The position numbers and the translations under genes were made by a program. Shown here one piece after another: positions 46,195-55,170 of a stretch of DNA of 64,000 nt. The DNA is from Rhodococcus sp. Leaf278. GTDB taxonomy: Bacteria; Actinomycetota; Actinomycetes; Mycobacteriales; Mycobacteriaceae. The notes beneath the pieces are model-generated. The model made no database searches. It was not told the origin of the DNA and saw nothing but the letters and a program-made list of their open reading frames with translations. Position 1 is the stretch's first letter, and every line of letters starts with the position of its first letter. The stretch spans positions 435,539 to 499,538 of the forward strand of contig NZ_LMRR01000001.1 of assembly GCF_001426085.1 (NCBI RefSeq), written 5' to 3'.

Positions 46195-47283
46195 CTAGAG
46201 CCAATTGTTCTTGTGGAACGTGCGCCACATGCCCACGCACACGCAGGCCACGATCGCGACGATCGTGTGGTAGCCGTACGTCCAGTGCAACTCGGGCATG
46301 TTGTCGAAGTTCATGCCGTAAATTCCGGCCACCATCGTCGGCACGGCGGCGATCGCCACCCACGCCGAGATCTTGCGCATGTCCAGGTTCTGCTGCATCG
46401 TCACCCGGGCCAATGCGGCATCGACCAGCGAACTGAGTACTTCGTCGTATTCCGAGATCCGCTCGGCCACGGTGGTGTGGTGGTCCTGTACGTCGCGCAG
46501 ATACCGTCGTACGGCCTTGGGCACACTCGGTTCCTGCACCAGACGGGCCAGCGGCGTCGACAGCGGCGTCACCGATCGGCGTAGCTCGACGACCTCGCGC
46601 TTGAGCAAGTAGATGTTCTCGATGGGCACGTGATGGTGCGGAGAGAAGACTTCCTCCTCCATGCCGTCGACGTCCCGCTCGATCGACTCGGTCACCGCCA
46701 GATACTCGTCGACGACGTGGTCGGCCACAGCATGCAGCACCGCCGAGGGGCCGAGGGCGAGCTGTTCCGGGTTCGCCTCCAGGCGCTGCCGGACGCCGGC
46801 CAAACCCGAATGTTCCCCGTGCCGGACGGTGATGACGAAGTCGCTGCCGACCATCACCATTATCTCGCCGCTCTCGACGATCTCGTTGGCGGTGGTCACC
46901 GACTCGTGCTCGACGTACTTCACCGTGCGCAGCACCAGGAACGCGACGTCGTCATAGCGCTCGAGTTTCGGTCGCTGATGTGCGTGCACGGTGTCCTCGA
47001 CCATCAATTCGTGCAACCCGTAGCACTGCGCGATCGCGTTCATCTGATGGTCGTCGGGCGCATGCAGGCCGACCCACACGAAGCCTTCGCCGCGCGAACG
47101 CACCTCCGCGATCGCCGAGGTGTGAGTGAATCTGCCGGGCAATCGGGAGCCGTCGACGTACACCGCGCAATCGACGATCGCACGCGCCGTGGGCACCGGA
47201 ATTCTCGGACCGGCATCGGGTGCGGCCTTGGGTCCTCGTCGATGCAGTGACGGTAGCGACGGTCGAGGTGGAAGGGACGGCAT
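46195..47283 (-). CDS. corA: CorA-family magnesium/cobalt transporter
   Basis: CorA of 362 residues. A large cytoplasmic domain (about 40-290), then two C-terminal helices with the selectivity motif GMN in GIYGMNFDNMPELHW between them. Forms pentamers that import Mg2+ or Co2+. The ATG at 47283 starts a Pro/Ser-rich tail. Divergent from the PHP gene across 57 bp. It adds to the Mg-related DUF1003 and MgtE-N genes upstream. Confidence 0.93.
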   Translation of the reverse strand: MPSLPPRPSLPSLHRRGPKAAPDAGPRIPVPTARAIVDCAVYVDGSRLPGRFTHTSAIAEVRSRGEGFVWVGLHAPDDHQMNAIAQCYGLHELMVEDTVHAHQRPKLERYDDVAFLVLRTVKYVEHESVTTANEIVESGEIMVMVGSDFVITVRHGEHSGLAGVRQRLEANPEQLALGPSAVLHAVADHVVDEYLAVTESIERDVDGMEEEVFSPHHHVPIENIYLLKREVVELRRSVTPLSTPLARLVQEPSVPKAVRRYLRDVQDHHTTVAERISEYDEVLSSLVDAALARVTMQQNLDMRKISAWVAIAAVPTMVAGIYGMNFDNMPELHWTYGYHTIVAIVACVCVGMWRTFHKNNWL

Positions 47284-47340
47284 GGCGGGCAATCGTACGC
47301 CAGCAAAACGACGAGAGGGCGAGCCTGGAACACTGTCGAG

Positions 47341-48177
47341 GTGCTCATCGATCTTCATACCCACTCGACGGCGTCCGACGGTACCGACAGCCCGGCCGAG
47401 CTGGTCCGTGCAGCATCGGCGGCGGGACTGTCGGTGGTGGCGCTGACCGACCACGACACCACGTCGGGCTGGGACGAAGCGGCTGCGGCCGTTCCTACCG
47501 GTCTGACCCTCGTGCGCGGTATGGAACTCTCCTGCACCGGACGAGGTGAGGACGGCGAGCCGGTTCCTGTGCACCTGCTCGCGTACCTCTTCGATCCCGA
47601 GAACGAAGCGTTCGCGGCGGAGCGCGCGCGTCTGCGCGGCGAACGGGTGACGAGGTTGCGAGCCATTGCCGAGAAGATGGCGGCCGACGGTTTGCCGATC
47701 GATCCCGACGCAGTGTTGGCCTCGGCCGGGGCCGCAGCCGGGCGTCCCCATCTCGGCCGTGCACTGATCGACGCCGGCTACGTCCCGGACATGAACGCCG
47801 CGTTCGCCGGGCCGTTGGCGACCGACGGCAAGTACTACGTGGAGAAGGTGGACACTCCGCTCGAGGCCGCGGTACAGATGATCACGGCAGCAGGCGGGGT
47901 GAGCGTGCTCGCGCATGCTCGGGCCCGCGCGCGCGGTCGCATCCTGGACCTGAACCAGATTCGAGAACTGACGCCCTTGGGGTTGGGCGGAGTCGAGGTC
48001 CATCACATGGACCATTCGCCGCAGGACACTGCGGTCATGGCCGATCTCGCCGCCGAACTGGACCTGATCGTCACGGGCTCCTCGGATTACCACGGGACCA
48101 ACAAGACGGTGCAACTCGGCGAACACACCACCGCCCCGGAGCACTACGACCGAATAGTCGCGGCGGCTCGCTCATGA
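47341..48177 (+). CDS. PHP-domain phosphoesterase
   Basis: Protein of 278 residues with PHP motifs HTHSTASDG, LTDHDTTSGW, GMELSC and SSDYHG. It belongs with the YciV/TrpH group, whose E. coli member is a 5'-3' exonuclease acting on short RNA and on 3',5'-bisphosphonucleotides. Trinuclear metal site expected. GTG start at 47341. marC follows with an ATGA overlap, so the next two genes are coupled. Confidence 0.9.
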   Translation: MLIDLHTHSTASDGTDSPAELVRAASAAGLSVVALTDHDTTSGWDEAAAAVPTGLTLVRGMELSCTGRGEDGEPVPVHLLAYLFDPENEAFAAERARLRGERVTRLRAIAEKMAADGLPIDPDAVLASAGAAAGRPHLGRALIDAGYVPDMNAAFAGPLATDGKYYVEKVDTPLEAAVQMITAAGGVSVLAHARARARGRILDLNQIRELTPLGLGGVEVHHMDHSPQDTAVMADLAAELDLIVTGSSDYHGTNKTVQLGEHTTAPEHYDRIVAAARS

Positions 48178-48788
48178 CCTTCGATGTGACGCTCTACCTG
48201 ACGGTGCTCATCACCCTGTTCGTCATCATGGATCCGCCGGGCGCTATCCCGGTGTTCCTGTCCCTGGTGGGCCGCAAGAGCAAGGAAGCTCGCAACAAGG
48301 CCGCGTGGCAGGCACCCGCCGTCTCGTTGACCGTCATCTCGGTGTTCGCCATCGGCGGTCAGGCGATCCTGAGCTACCTGCACATCGGCATTCCCGCTCT
48401 GCAGGGCGCGGGCGGATTACTGCTCCTGCTCATCGCTCTGTCGTTGCTCACCGGCAAGGGTGCGGGCGGGGACTCCGCGGCGGAGGACGTCAACGTGGCC
48501 CTCGTGCCGCTCGGAACTCCGCTGATGGCAGGTCCCGGCGCCATCGCCGCAGTGATCGTCTACGTCAGCCAGGCCGACGGTGATGCGAGCTCCTTGCTGG
48601 CGATTGCGCTGGGCATCATCACCATTCACGTGCTGTTCTTCCTGGTCCTGCGATTCTCGACAGTGTTGATCCGTCTGCTCGGCGAAGGTGGCATCTCGCT
48701 GCTGGCGCGCATCGCAGGTTTGCTGCTTGCCGCCATCGCGGTGCAGTTGATCGCGGATTCGGTTCGCGGATTCGTGGCCGGCGGATGA
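48174..48788 (+). CDS. MarC-family membrane protein
   Basis: Protein of 204 residues with six hydrophobic segments. FVIMDPPGAIPVFLSLVGRKS at the first helix and TPLMAGPGAIAAVIVY are the family's repeated motifs. MarC was once linked to antibiotic resistance but has no confirmed role. It overlaps the PHP and the following small membrane gene by 4 bp each. Confidence 0.9.
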   Translation: MTFDVTLYLTVLITLFVIMDPPGAIPVFLSLVGRKSKEARNKAAWQAPAVSLTVISVFAIGGQAILSYLHIGIPALQGAGGLLLLLIALSLLTGKGAGGDSAAEDVNVALVPLGTPLMAGPGAIAAVIVYVSQADGDASSLLAIALGIITIHVLFFLVLRFSTVLIRLLGEGGISLLARIAGLLLAAIAVQLIADSVRGFVAGG

Positions 48789-49078
48789 GCGGGGCCGGAG
48801 CGGGAGCGGGGCTCCGCTTCCTGCGCGGGTTCAGTGGTGTCGTCACCGCCGGACTGGTGGTGCTCGCGATCGGTGTGGCCGTCACTCAGTATCTCGGGCA
48901 CTCCCGCGGCTTCCCGGGGCCCGGGGCTCTGTCCGTCGCTGCACACATCGCCGCCGCCGTGGTGGCCGTCGTCGCCCAGCGCATCGCAGATCATCGGCGT
49001 GGCTTCTCCGCGTTCGCCGGTGCGCTTGTCGTCTTCGTCGTCACGGCCCTCGTGCTGTGGACGCAATGGTGGCAGTGA
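48785..49078 (+). CDS. Small membrane protein (hypothetical)
   Basis: Protein of 97 residues with about three membrane helices (residues 16-36, 46-65, 74-92). I do not recognise a family. Start ATG 48785 overlaps the marC stop, which suggests a shared transcript PHP-marC-this gene. Confidence 0.7.
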   Translation: MSGAGAGAGLRFLRGFSGVVTAGLVVLAIGVAVTQYLGHSRGFPGPGALSVAAHIAAAVVAVVAQRIADHRRGFSAFAGALVVFVVTALVLWTQWWQ

Positions 49079-49313
49079 GGACACTTCTGACTCTGTGGTC
49101 AGGTAGCTGGGCCGTGTGGCACACTGGGGCCACCGATCGGGCTACAGCCCGTCGCTGACCGTGTCGGCACACCCGCCGCACCTGCGAGACACGCTTTCGG
49201 CAGTTTGCAGCCAGCACTGGCGCACTCCGAGCACTCTCGATTCCCAGAACCACTCACTTCGTCGACACGCGTCGCCTTGCTGGTCGAGGTCGACAGTGCA
49301 AGGAGCTTTCACC

Positions 49314-50519
49314 GTGACGGCAGTCGAAGACACCACAGCACCGAACTCGGCAACGGCAGTGCCGGCCGCGATCACCGACGAGGAGATCTTCGCCGGCCAT
49401 CTTGGCGGAAAGCTGTCGGTCGAGTTGGCCGCGCCGCTCGAGACCCAACGGGATCTGTCCATCGCCTACACCCCCGGCGTAGCCCAGGTCAGCCGCGCCA
49501 TCGCGGCCGATCCGTCGCTCGCCAAGCGCTACACCTGGACCGATCGCCTCGTCGCCGTCATTTCCGACGGTTCCGCAGTGCTCGGCCTGGGCGACATCGG
49601 TCCTCGCGCATCGTTGCCGGTGATGGAGGGCAAGGCAGCACTGTTCAAGAAGTTCGCGGGCCTCGACTCCATCCCGATCGTTCTCGACACCAACGACGTC
49701 GACGAGATTGTCGAGACGATCGTGCGGCTGCGGCACAGTTTCGGTGCCGTGAACCTCGAAGACATCTCGGCCCCGCGCTGCTTCGAGATCGAGCGACGCG
49801 TCGTCGACGCGCTCGAGTGCCCGGTCATGCACGACGACCAGCACGGCACCGCCATCGTCGTGTTGGCCGCGCTCAACGGGGCCGCGAAGGTCCAGGGCCG
49901 CAGTACCGCTGAACTGAAGGTCGTGATTTCCGGAGCCGGTGCAGCAGGCGTGGCGTGTGCCAACATGCTCCTCCTGGCCGGCATCCGGGACGTGATCGTG
50001 CTGGACTCGAAGGGGATCGTCTCCGCTGATCGCCAGGACCTCACCAGCGTGAAGACCGATCTCGCGGCGCGCACCAACCCCCGTGGGCTGTCCGGCGGAG
50101 CGGGCGACGCCCTGGCCGGTGCAGATGTGTTCCTGGGTCTGTCCGCGGGCAAGGTAGACGAGGCCTACATCGCCTCCATGGCCCCGGAGGCCATCGTGTT
50201 CGCGCTGTCGAACCCCGATCCCGAGATCCACCCGGAGGTGGCGAGAAAGTATGCCGCCATCGTCGCGACCGGACGTAGCGATTTCCCGAACCAGATCAAC
50301 AATGTTCTCGCCTTCCCCGGTGTGTTCAAGGGCGCGCTCGACGCGGGTGCCCGCCGCATCACCGAAGGCATGAAGCTCGCCGCTGCCGAGGCAATCCTCT
50401 CGGTTCTCGGCGACGAGTTGGCTGCGGACAAGATCGTGCCCAGCCCACTCGATCCTCGTGTCGCCCCGGCCGTTGCGGACGCAGTAGCGGCAGCAGCGCG
50501 AGCCGAGGGCGTCGCGTAG
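49314..50519 (+). CDS. NAD(P)-dependent malic enzyme
   Basis: Malate oxidative decarboxylase of 401 residues, short bacterial type, producing pyruvate and NAD(P)H. IAYTPGVAQVSRAI and the metal-binding PVMHDDQHGTAIV, then the Rossmann VVISGAGAAGVACANML, ALSNPDPEI and SDFPNQINNVLAFPG. GTG at 49314 follows AGGAG. A 235-bp gap precedes it with a small CGGGCT-AC-AGCCCG hairpin (49138-49151) and no further gene. Confidence 0.93.
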   Translation: MTAVEDTTAPNSATAVPAAITDEEIFAGHLGGKLSVELAAPLETQRDLSIAYTPGVAQVSRAIAADPSLAKRYTWTDRLVAVISDGSAVLGLGDIGPRASLPVMEGKAALFKKFAGLDSIPIVLDTNDVDEIVETIVRLRHSFGAVNLEDISAPRCFEIERRVVDALECPVMHDDQHGTAIVVLAALNGAAKVQGRSTAELKVVISGAGAAGVACANMLLLAGIRDVIVLDSKGIVSADRQDLTSVKTDLAARTNPRGLSGGAGDALAGADVFLGLSAGKVDEAYIASMAPEAIVFALSNPDPEIHPEVARKYAAIVATGRSDFPNQINNVLAFPGVFKGALDAGARRITEGMKLAAAEAILSVLGDELAADKIVPSPLDPRVAPAVADAVAAAARAEGVA

Positions 50520-50532
50520 GAAAACGGAAGAA

Positions 50533-50577
50533 ACACCGGCGAACCCAGCCCCACCCGGGCCAGCGGTTCGCCGGTGT
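50533..50577. terminator. Bidirectional terminator after malic enzyme
   Basis: 13-bp stem (ACACCGGCGAACC with GGTTCGCCGGTGT, 50533-50545 and 50565-50577) with a 19-nt loop and a following TCTTTCGTT. It lies between convergent genes. Confidence 0.75.
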
Positions 50578-50609
50578 CTTTCGTTCGAAGGCTTCTTCGC
50601 TCTGGTCGG

Positions 50610-51302
50610 TCAGACCTTCGCCAGTCCGGTCGGCATCCGCCGCAGCCGGCCGGTTCCCGGAACCGATGTCCAGACCGCGAGAGCGAGCAGACCGTCGACG
50701 ACGAGAGTCAGCACGGCTACCAGAATTGCGCCGACCAGCACCCGTTGGTAGTCGTACAGCGCCAGGCCGTCGAAGATATAGCGGCCGAGTCCGCCTAGGT
50801 TGACGTAGGCGGCGATCGTCGCAGTGGCGATGATCTGGAGAGTGGTGTTGCGCAGCCCGCCGAGGATCAGGGGGAGTGCGTTCGGAATCTCGACCCGAAG
50901 CAACACCTGGGTTTCCGTCATGCCCATTGCACGGGCGGCGTCGACCACGTTCGCGTCGACGTTGGCGATGCCGGAATACGTTCCGGCCAGTAGCGGCGGA
51001 ATGCCAAGTAGCACCAGCGCGATGATCGGCGGCACCAGCCCCAACCCGATCACCAGAACCAGGAACACCAGGATGCCGAGGGTGGGCAGCGAACGTAATG
51101 CGTTGACGAGGCCCACGATCACGGCTTCACCGCGTCGTAGATGGCCGATCAACAAGCCGATGGGTATGGCAATCGCTGCCGAGACCAGTACTGCCAACAG
51201 GCTGTACCACATGTGCTCGATCAGTCGTGCGCCGATTCCCGTTGGGCCGGACCAGTTTCCGCCGTCGAATATGTACGAGAACGCCTCGGAGAACAGATTC
51301 AT
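50610..51302 (-). CDS. OpuC/ProU-type osmolyte ABC permease (second subunit)
   Basis: Permease of 230 residues with six hydrophobic segments and the EAA loop (VDAARAMGMTETQVLLRVEIPNALPLILGGLRN), typical of OpuCB/OpuCD-like proteins. It overlaps the upstream permease stop by 4 bp. The last gene of the four-gene importer operon, followed by the terminator. Confidence 0.9.
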   Translation of the reverse strand: MNLFSEAFSYIFDGGNWSGPTGIGARLIEHMWYSLLAVLVSAAIAIPIGLLIGHLRRGEAVIVGLVNALRSLPTLGILVFLVLVIGLGLVPPIIALVLLGIPPLLAGTYSGIANVDANVVDAARAMGMTETQVLLRVEIPNALPLILGGLRNTTLQIIATATIAAYVNLGGLGRYIFDGLALYDYQRVLVGAILVAVLTLVVDGLLALAVWTSVPGTGRLRRMPTGLAKV

Positions 51303-51964
51303 GCGCGTGCCTTCTTCTTCGACGAGCCCGTGCCGAGGCGAGTCCACGGGGTGAGTCGACGACCCAGCAAGAACAGGGCTGCGTCGAACACCAACGCCAG
51401 GAACACGATCGAGATGATGCCCGCGAATATCTGGTCGGGATAGTCACGCTGGTAGCCCTGCGTGAACAGTTGACCGAGGCCGCCGATACCGATCACCGAG
51501 CCCACCGAGACCAGCGAGATGTTCGTGACCGCGACCACCCTGATGTTGGCGATGAGTACCGGAAGTGCCAGGGGCAGTTCGACGGTCACTGCTCGTCGCA
51601 GTGTCGAGTAGCCCATTGCCTCGGCGGAATCGACCACGGCGAACGGCACCGAGTCGAGTGCCTCGGGTACAGCGCGCACCAGCAGTGCCGTCGAGTAGAC
51701 GGCCAGAGCGATTACCACGTTCAGCGGATCGAGAACGGGGAGACCGATCACTGCCGGGATGGTGACGAACAGTGCCAGCGACGGGAGGGTGAACGCAATA
51801 CTGGCCACCGTCAACGTGATTCGACGAACCCAGCGGGTGTTGCGAATGACGGTGCCCAGCGGGATGGCGATCAGCAATCCGACGCACAGCGGAACGAGCG
51901 ACAGATACAGGTGTGTCTTCGTGTAGCCGAGTACGACATCGAAATTGTCGAACAGCCAGGTCAC
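51299..51964 (-). CDS. OpuC/ProU-type osmolyte ABC permease (first subunit)
   Basis: Permease of 221 residues. N-terminal region FDNFDVVLGYTKTHLYLSLVPLCVGLLIAIPLG and the EAA loop VDSAEAMGYSTLRRAVTVELPLALPVLIANIRVV. It forms the channel with the next permease. Start ATG 51964 overlaps the ATPase stop by 4 bp. Confidence 0.92.
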   Translation of the reverse strand: MTWLFDNFDVVLGYTKTHLYLSLVPLCVGLLIAIPLGTVIRNTRWVRRITLTVASIAFTLPSLALFVTIPAVIGLPVLDPLNVVIALAVYSTALLVRAVPEALDSVPFAVVDSAEAMGYSTLRRAVTVELPLALPVLIANIRVVAVTNISLVSVGSVIGIGGLGQLFTQGYQRDYPDQIFAGIISIVFLALVFDAALFLLGRRLTPWTRLGTGSSKKKARA

Positions 51965-53112
51965 CGGTCTGCGTCCCCAGCCGTGCGGAAGTGGTGCCTA
52001 TTGCGCTCCGCGTCTTCCGACTTGCGTTGTACGGCAAGGTTTTCGAGTATCTCCGCGCCGTCGACACTGCCGACGGCCGCCCCGGACGAATCGACCGCGA
52101 CGCCGATGCCCGACGGCGACGAGATCGCGGAGTCGAGTGCCTGCCGCAGATCACCGCCCTCGAGGAACAACGACCCACCTGCCGCTGTGCTGTCGTCGAT
52201 GCTCCGACCGTCGCGCACTTTCTCGACGCCTGTTGCATCGATCCATCCGAACGGACGTCGTTGCGAATCGACCACCAGAACCCACTGACCCTGGTCGAGC
52301 CGAAGACCGCTCACCTCGTCCTGCGTGGCCGTCTCGATCGGGTGCATCGTCACCGATTGCGCCGAGCGGAACTGCAGACCTCGGTAACCGCGGTCGCGAC
52401 CGACGAAACCGGCCACGAACGGCGTGGCAGGTGCCGCGAGGACGGTCTCGGGCTTGTCGTACTGCTGCAGGCGGCCCTGTGGCCCGAAGACCGCGATGTG
52501 ATCACCGAGCCGCACGGCCTCGTCGATGTCATGGGTGACGAAGACGATCGTCTTCTTCAGATCGGCCTGCAGGCGCAGCATCTCCGTCTGCAGTTCCTCG
52601 CGAACCACCGGATCCACCGCGCTGAAGGGCTCGTCCATCAACAGGATGGGCGGGTCGGCGGCCAGCGCTCGCGCCACGCCCACCCGCTGTTGCTGCCCAC
52701 CGGACAGTTGCGCCGGATACCGCGAGGCGAACGCCGGGTCCAGCCCGACACGTTCGAGGACGTCGAGTGCCGCCGTGCGCGCCGCGCGACGAGATTGGCC
52801 GTTGAGCACGGGCACAGTGGCGACGTTGTCCACGACAGTGCGATGCGGAAGCAACCCGGCACTCTGAATGACGTAGCCGATTCCTCGGCGCAATTTCACG
52901 GCATCGGTGTCGGCGATGTTGCGACCGTCCACGGTGATCACGCCCGAGGTGGGTGTGATCATGCGGTTGATCATCCGCATCGAGGTGGTTTTGCCGCAGC
53001 CGGACGGCCCCACGAACACGGTGAACGAGTGTGGCTCGATCACCAGGTCCAAGGAGTCGACCGCCGTGGTGCCGTCCGGATAGGTCTTGTTGACGTGCTC
53101 GAAGGTGATCAT
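51961..53112 (-). CDS. Osmolyte ABC ATPase with C-terminal CBS region
   Basis: ATPase of 383 residues. Walker A GPSGCGKTT, signature LSGGQQQR, Walker B ILLMDEPFSAVD, H-loop VTHDIDEAVRLGDH. The C-terminal part (about 275-370) has CBS-like sequence (WVLVVDSQRRPFGWIDATG, GIGVAVDSSGAAVGSVDGAEIL), as in OpuA/OpuC proteins that sense ionic strength or nucleotides. It shares one base with the binding-protein stop (TGATG). Confidence 0.93.
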   Translation of the reverse strand: MITFEHVNKTYPDGTTAVDSLDLVIEPHSFTVFVGPSGCGKTTSMRMINRMITPTSGVITVDGRNIADTDAVKLRRGIGYVIQSAGLLPHRTVVDNVATVPVLNGQSRRAARTAALDVLERVGLDPAFASRYPAQLSGGQQQRVGVARALAADPPILLMDEPFSAVDPVVREELQTEMLRLQADLKKTIVFVTHDIDEAVRLGDHIAVFGPQGRLQQYDKPETVLAAPATPFVAGFVGRDRGYRGLQFRSAQSVTMHPIETATQDEVSGLRLDQGQWVLVVDSQRRPFGWIDATGVEKVRDGRSIDDSTAAGGSLFLEGGDLRQALDSAISSPSGIGVAVDSSGAAVGSVDGAEILENLAVQRKSEDAERNRHHFRTAGDADR

Positions 53113-54086
53113 CAGCTGACCGGCTGGTCCAGACCCTTCTCCTTGACCCAATCCGCCGCTGCTGCCGCGGGTTCGACCTTCTCGTCACCGGACACTCGCG
53201 TGTTCAGCGCAATCAGTTCCTCGGTGGTGATCTGCGCCGACACGGCGTCCAGCACCTGAGTGAGCTTGTCCGACTGCTTGGACGTGCGCAGCACCGGAAT
53301 GATGTTCTGCGCGGCGAAGTTGTTCTCCGGATCCTCGAGCACGACGAGATCGTTCTGTGCGATCGAGGGCGCGGTGGTGAAGATGTCCGCGGCGACGACC
53401 TGACCGGAAACCAGCGCCTCGACTGTGGCCGGGCCGCCCCCGTCGGAGATCGGGATGTAGTTGCCGGGCGAGATGTCCAGACCGTACTTGTCGCGCAGAC
53501 CGGGCAGGCCGCCGGTGCGTTCCTGGAATTCCGGGGTACCGGCAAAGGTCACCTCGGAGGAAAACGGAGCGAGGTCGCCGATAGTGGTGAGGTTGCGCTC
53601 GGTGGCTGTCTGGCGAGTGACGACGACGGCATCCTTGTCCTCGCCGGGGGCCTGCGCCGTCACGGCAAGGTCGTCGCCCAGTGCCGCAGGCAGGGCCGCG
53701 AGGACGTCCTCGGAGGACGTGGCCGTCGCGGACTCGTCCAAGTACTGCAGAAGGTTGCCGGTGTAATCGGGGATCATGTCGATCGACCCGTCCCGCACGG
53801 CGGGAATGTAGGCCTCACGGCTACCGATGTTGAGCTTGGTGCTCACCTCGAAGCCATTGGCGCGCAGAGCCTCGGCGTAAATGTTCGCCACGGTCTCGGA
53901 CTCGGGGAAGTTGGCCGAACCGACGATGATGGAGTTGGTGTCGCTGTTGCTCTCGCCGCCGCCGCTCGAGAGCGGATCCGAATTGCCGCCGCAGGCGGTC
54001 AGGGCGGTGACCGAGAGGGTCAACGCGGCAACGGCCGCCACTGTCCTCGGAGCGGAGAACGCACGCGTGAGTCGGGAGGTGGTCAT
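53112..54086 (-). CDS. OpuC-type osmolyte-binding lipoprotein
   Basis: Solute-binding lipoprotein of 324 residues. Lipobox LTAC puts the lipid anchor at C32. IIVGSANFPESETVANIYAEALRANGF and DMIPDYTGNLLQYLD match glycine-betaine/choline/carnitine-binding OpuCC proteins. First gene of the binding-ATPase-permease-permease operon. Start ATG at 54086 was chosen because upstream in-frame sequence is non-hydrophobic. Confidence 0.93.
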   Translation of the reverse strand: MTTSRLTRAFSAPRTVAAVAALTLSVTALTACGGNSDPLSSGGGESNSDTNSIIVGSANFPESETVANIYAEALRANGFEVSTKLNIGSREAYIPAVRDGSIDMIPDYTGNLLQYLDESATATSSEDVLAALPAALGDDLAVTAQAPGEDKDAVVVTRQTATERNLTTIGDLAPFSSEVTFAGTPEFQERTGGLPGLRDKYGLDISPGNYIPISDGGGPATVEALVSGQVVAADIFTTAPSIAQNDLVVLEDPENNFAAQNIIPVLRTSKQSDKLTQVLDAVSAQITTEELIALNTRVSGDEKVEPAAAAADWVKEKGLDQPVS

Positions 54087-54291
54087 GGTGTCCTTCCATC
54101 GGTTCGGGCACAGTCCTACCCATCTCCGCCGATCGGCCCCGGGGGCATCGGCAGAACCAGGACTCGGGCTGCTCGGGATGGTAGTCGAAATAGCCGTGCC
54201 CATAAGGTTGGTTCGACTACCGTCTCGTTCGCACTAGTGCCCCGCGGTCGGGATCGGTAAACCACACGGGCAATGAACAGGAGAAAATACA

Positions 54292-55170
54292 GTGCGCTCG
54301 TCGGTTCTGGCCACGGCTGTGGTGGTGTCGATCGCCGGACTCCTCGGCGGCTGCAGTGCCGTGACCGAGCCTGCTACCGGTCCTGTCGTCGTCGGATCCG
54401 GCAGTTCGGACATGTCCCGGTTGCTCGCGCAGATCTATGCCGGTGGCTTGCGGTCGACGGGAGCGGACGTCGAGGTGAAGGAAAACCTGGGCGACCGTGC
54501 CGACTATCTCGGAGCGCTGGACCGCGGTGAGGTGACGATGGTTCCCGACCTGACCGGAGAGCTGTTGCGCACCTACGACACTCTTGCCGCGGCAACCGAG
54601 GCCGAGGACGTCTATACGGATTTGAACCGCTCGCTGCCCGCCGGACTGTCGGTGGGGGACTACGCGACGGCCGAGGATCGAATCGCCATTGCCGTGGCGT
54701 CGGGTGGCGAATCGGGCGAGGAGACGGTGACGGATTTCCTGGGTCGTGAGGAAAGAACGGTGGGTATCGTCGACGGCCAGGTCGATCCGATGGACGTCTT
54801 TGCGCAGGGTATGAGGAGTCCCACGTTCACGGGGGCGTCGTTCACCGATGTGACCCCGTACGCCGATGCGCAGGCCGCCTTCGACGGGGTGAGTGCCGGG
54901 GAGGTCGACGTGCTGGCGATTCGTACCGCATCGTTCGGCCCGCTGGCCAAGGATCTGACAACCCTGCCCGACGACGATCACGTCTATCCGGCGCAGAACG
55001 TCGTTCCGCTCTACCGCAACGGAGTGATCGGCGAGAGTGCCTCGAGGTCGTTCTCGGTGGTGGCGGGGGAGCTGACGACAGCGGACCTCGCCGACATGAT
55101 CGGCGAGGTCCGCAGTGGTGCTTCGTCAGGCGATGTCGCTGGCCGCTGGCTCGGTGAGCACAACCTGTGA
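54292..55170 (+). CDS. Second OpuC-type binding lipoprotein, divergent
   Basis: Lipoprotein of 292 residues with lipobox LGGC (C21). VVVGSGSSDMSRLLAQIYAGGLRSTGADVEVKENLG and TMVPDLTGELLRTYD show it belongs to the same binding-protein group as the divergent OpuC lipoprotein but is clearly diverged. It has no permease of its own here, so it may deliver another solute to the same channel. GTG start with AGGAGA ahead. Its last 45 bp overlap the end of the convergent hydrolase gene. Confidence 0.88.
   Translation: MRSSVLATAVVVSIAGLLGGCSAVTEPATGPVVVGSGSSDMSRLLAQIYAGGLRSTGADVEVKENLGDRADYLGALDRGEVTMVPDLTGELLRTYDTLAAATEAEDVYTDLNRSLPAGLSVGDYATAEDRIAIAVASGGESGEETVTDFLGREERTVGIVDGQVDPMDVFAQGMRSPTFTGASFTDVTPYADAQAAFDGVSAGEVDVLAIRTASFGPLAKDLTTLPDDDHVYPAQNVVPLYRNGVIGESASRSFSVVAGELTTADLADMIGEVRSGASSGDVAGRWLGEHNL

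Noticed and set aside
49079..49313. Possible leader ORF in the 235-bp gap before malic enzyme
   Set aside because: The open frame running into malic enzyme from 49116 lacks a ribosome site and family homology; only a 6-bp hairpin at 49138-49151 is visible.
51913..53259. 448-codon open frame on the plus strand
   Set aside because: Antisense to the osmolyte ABC ATPase.
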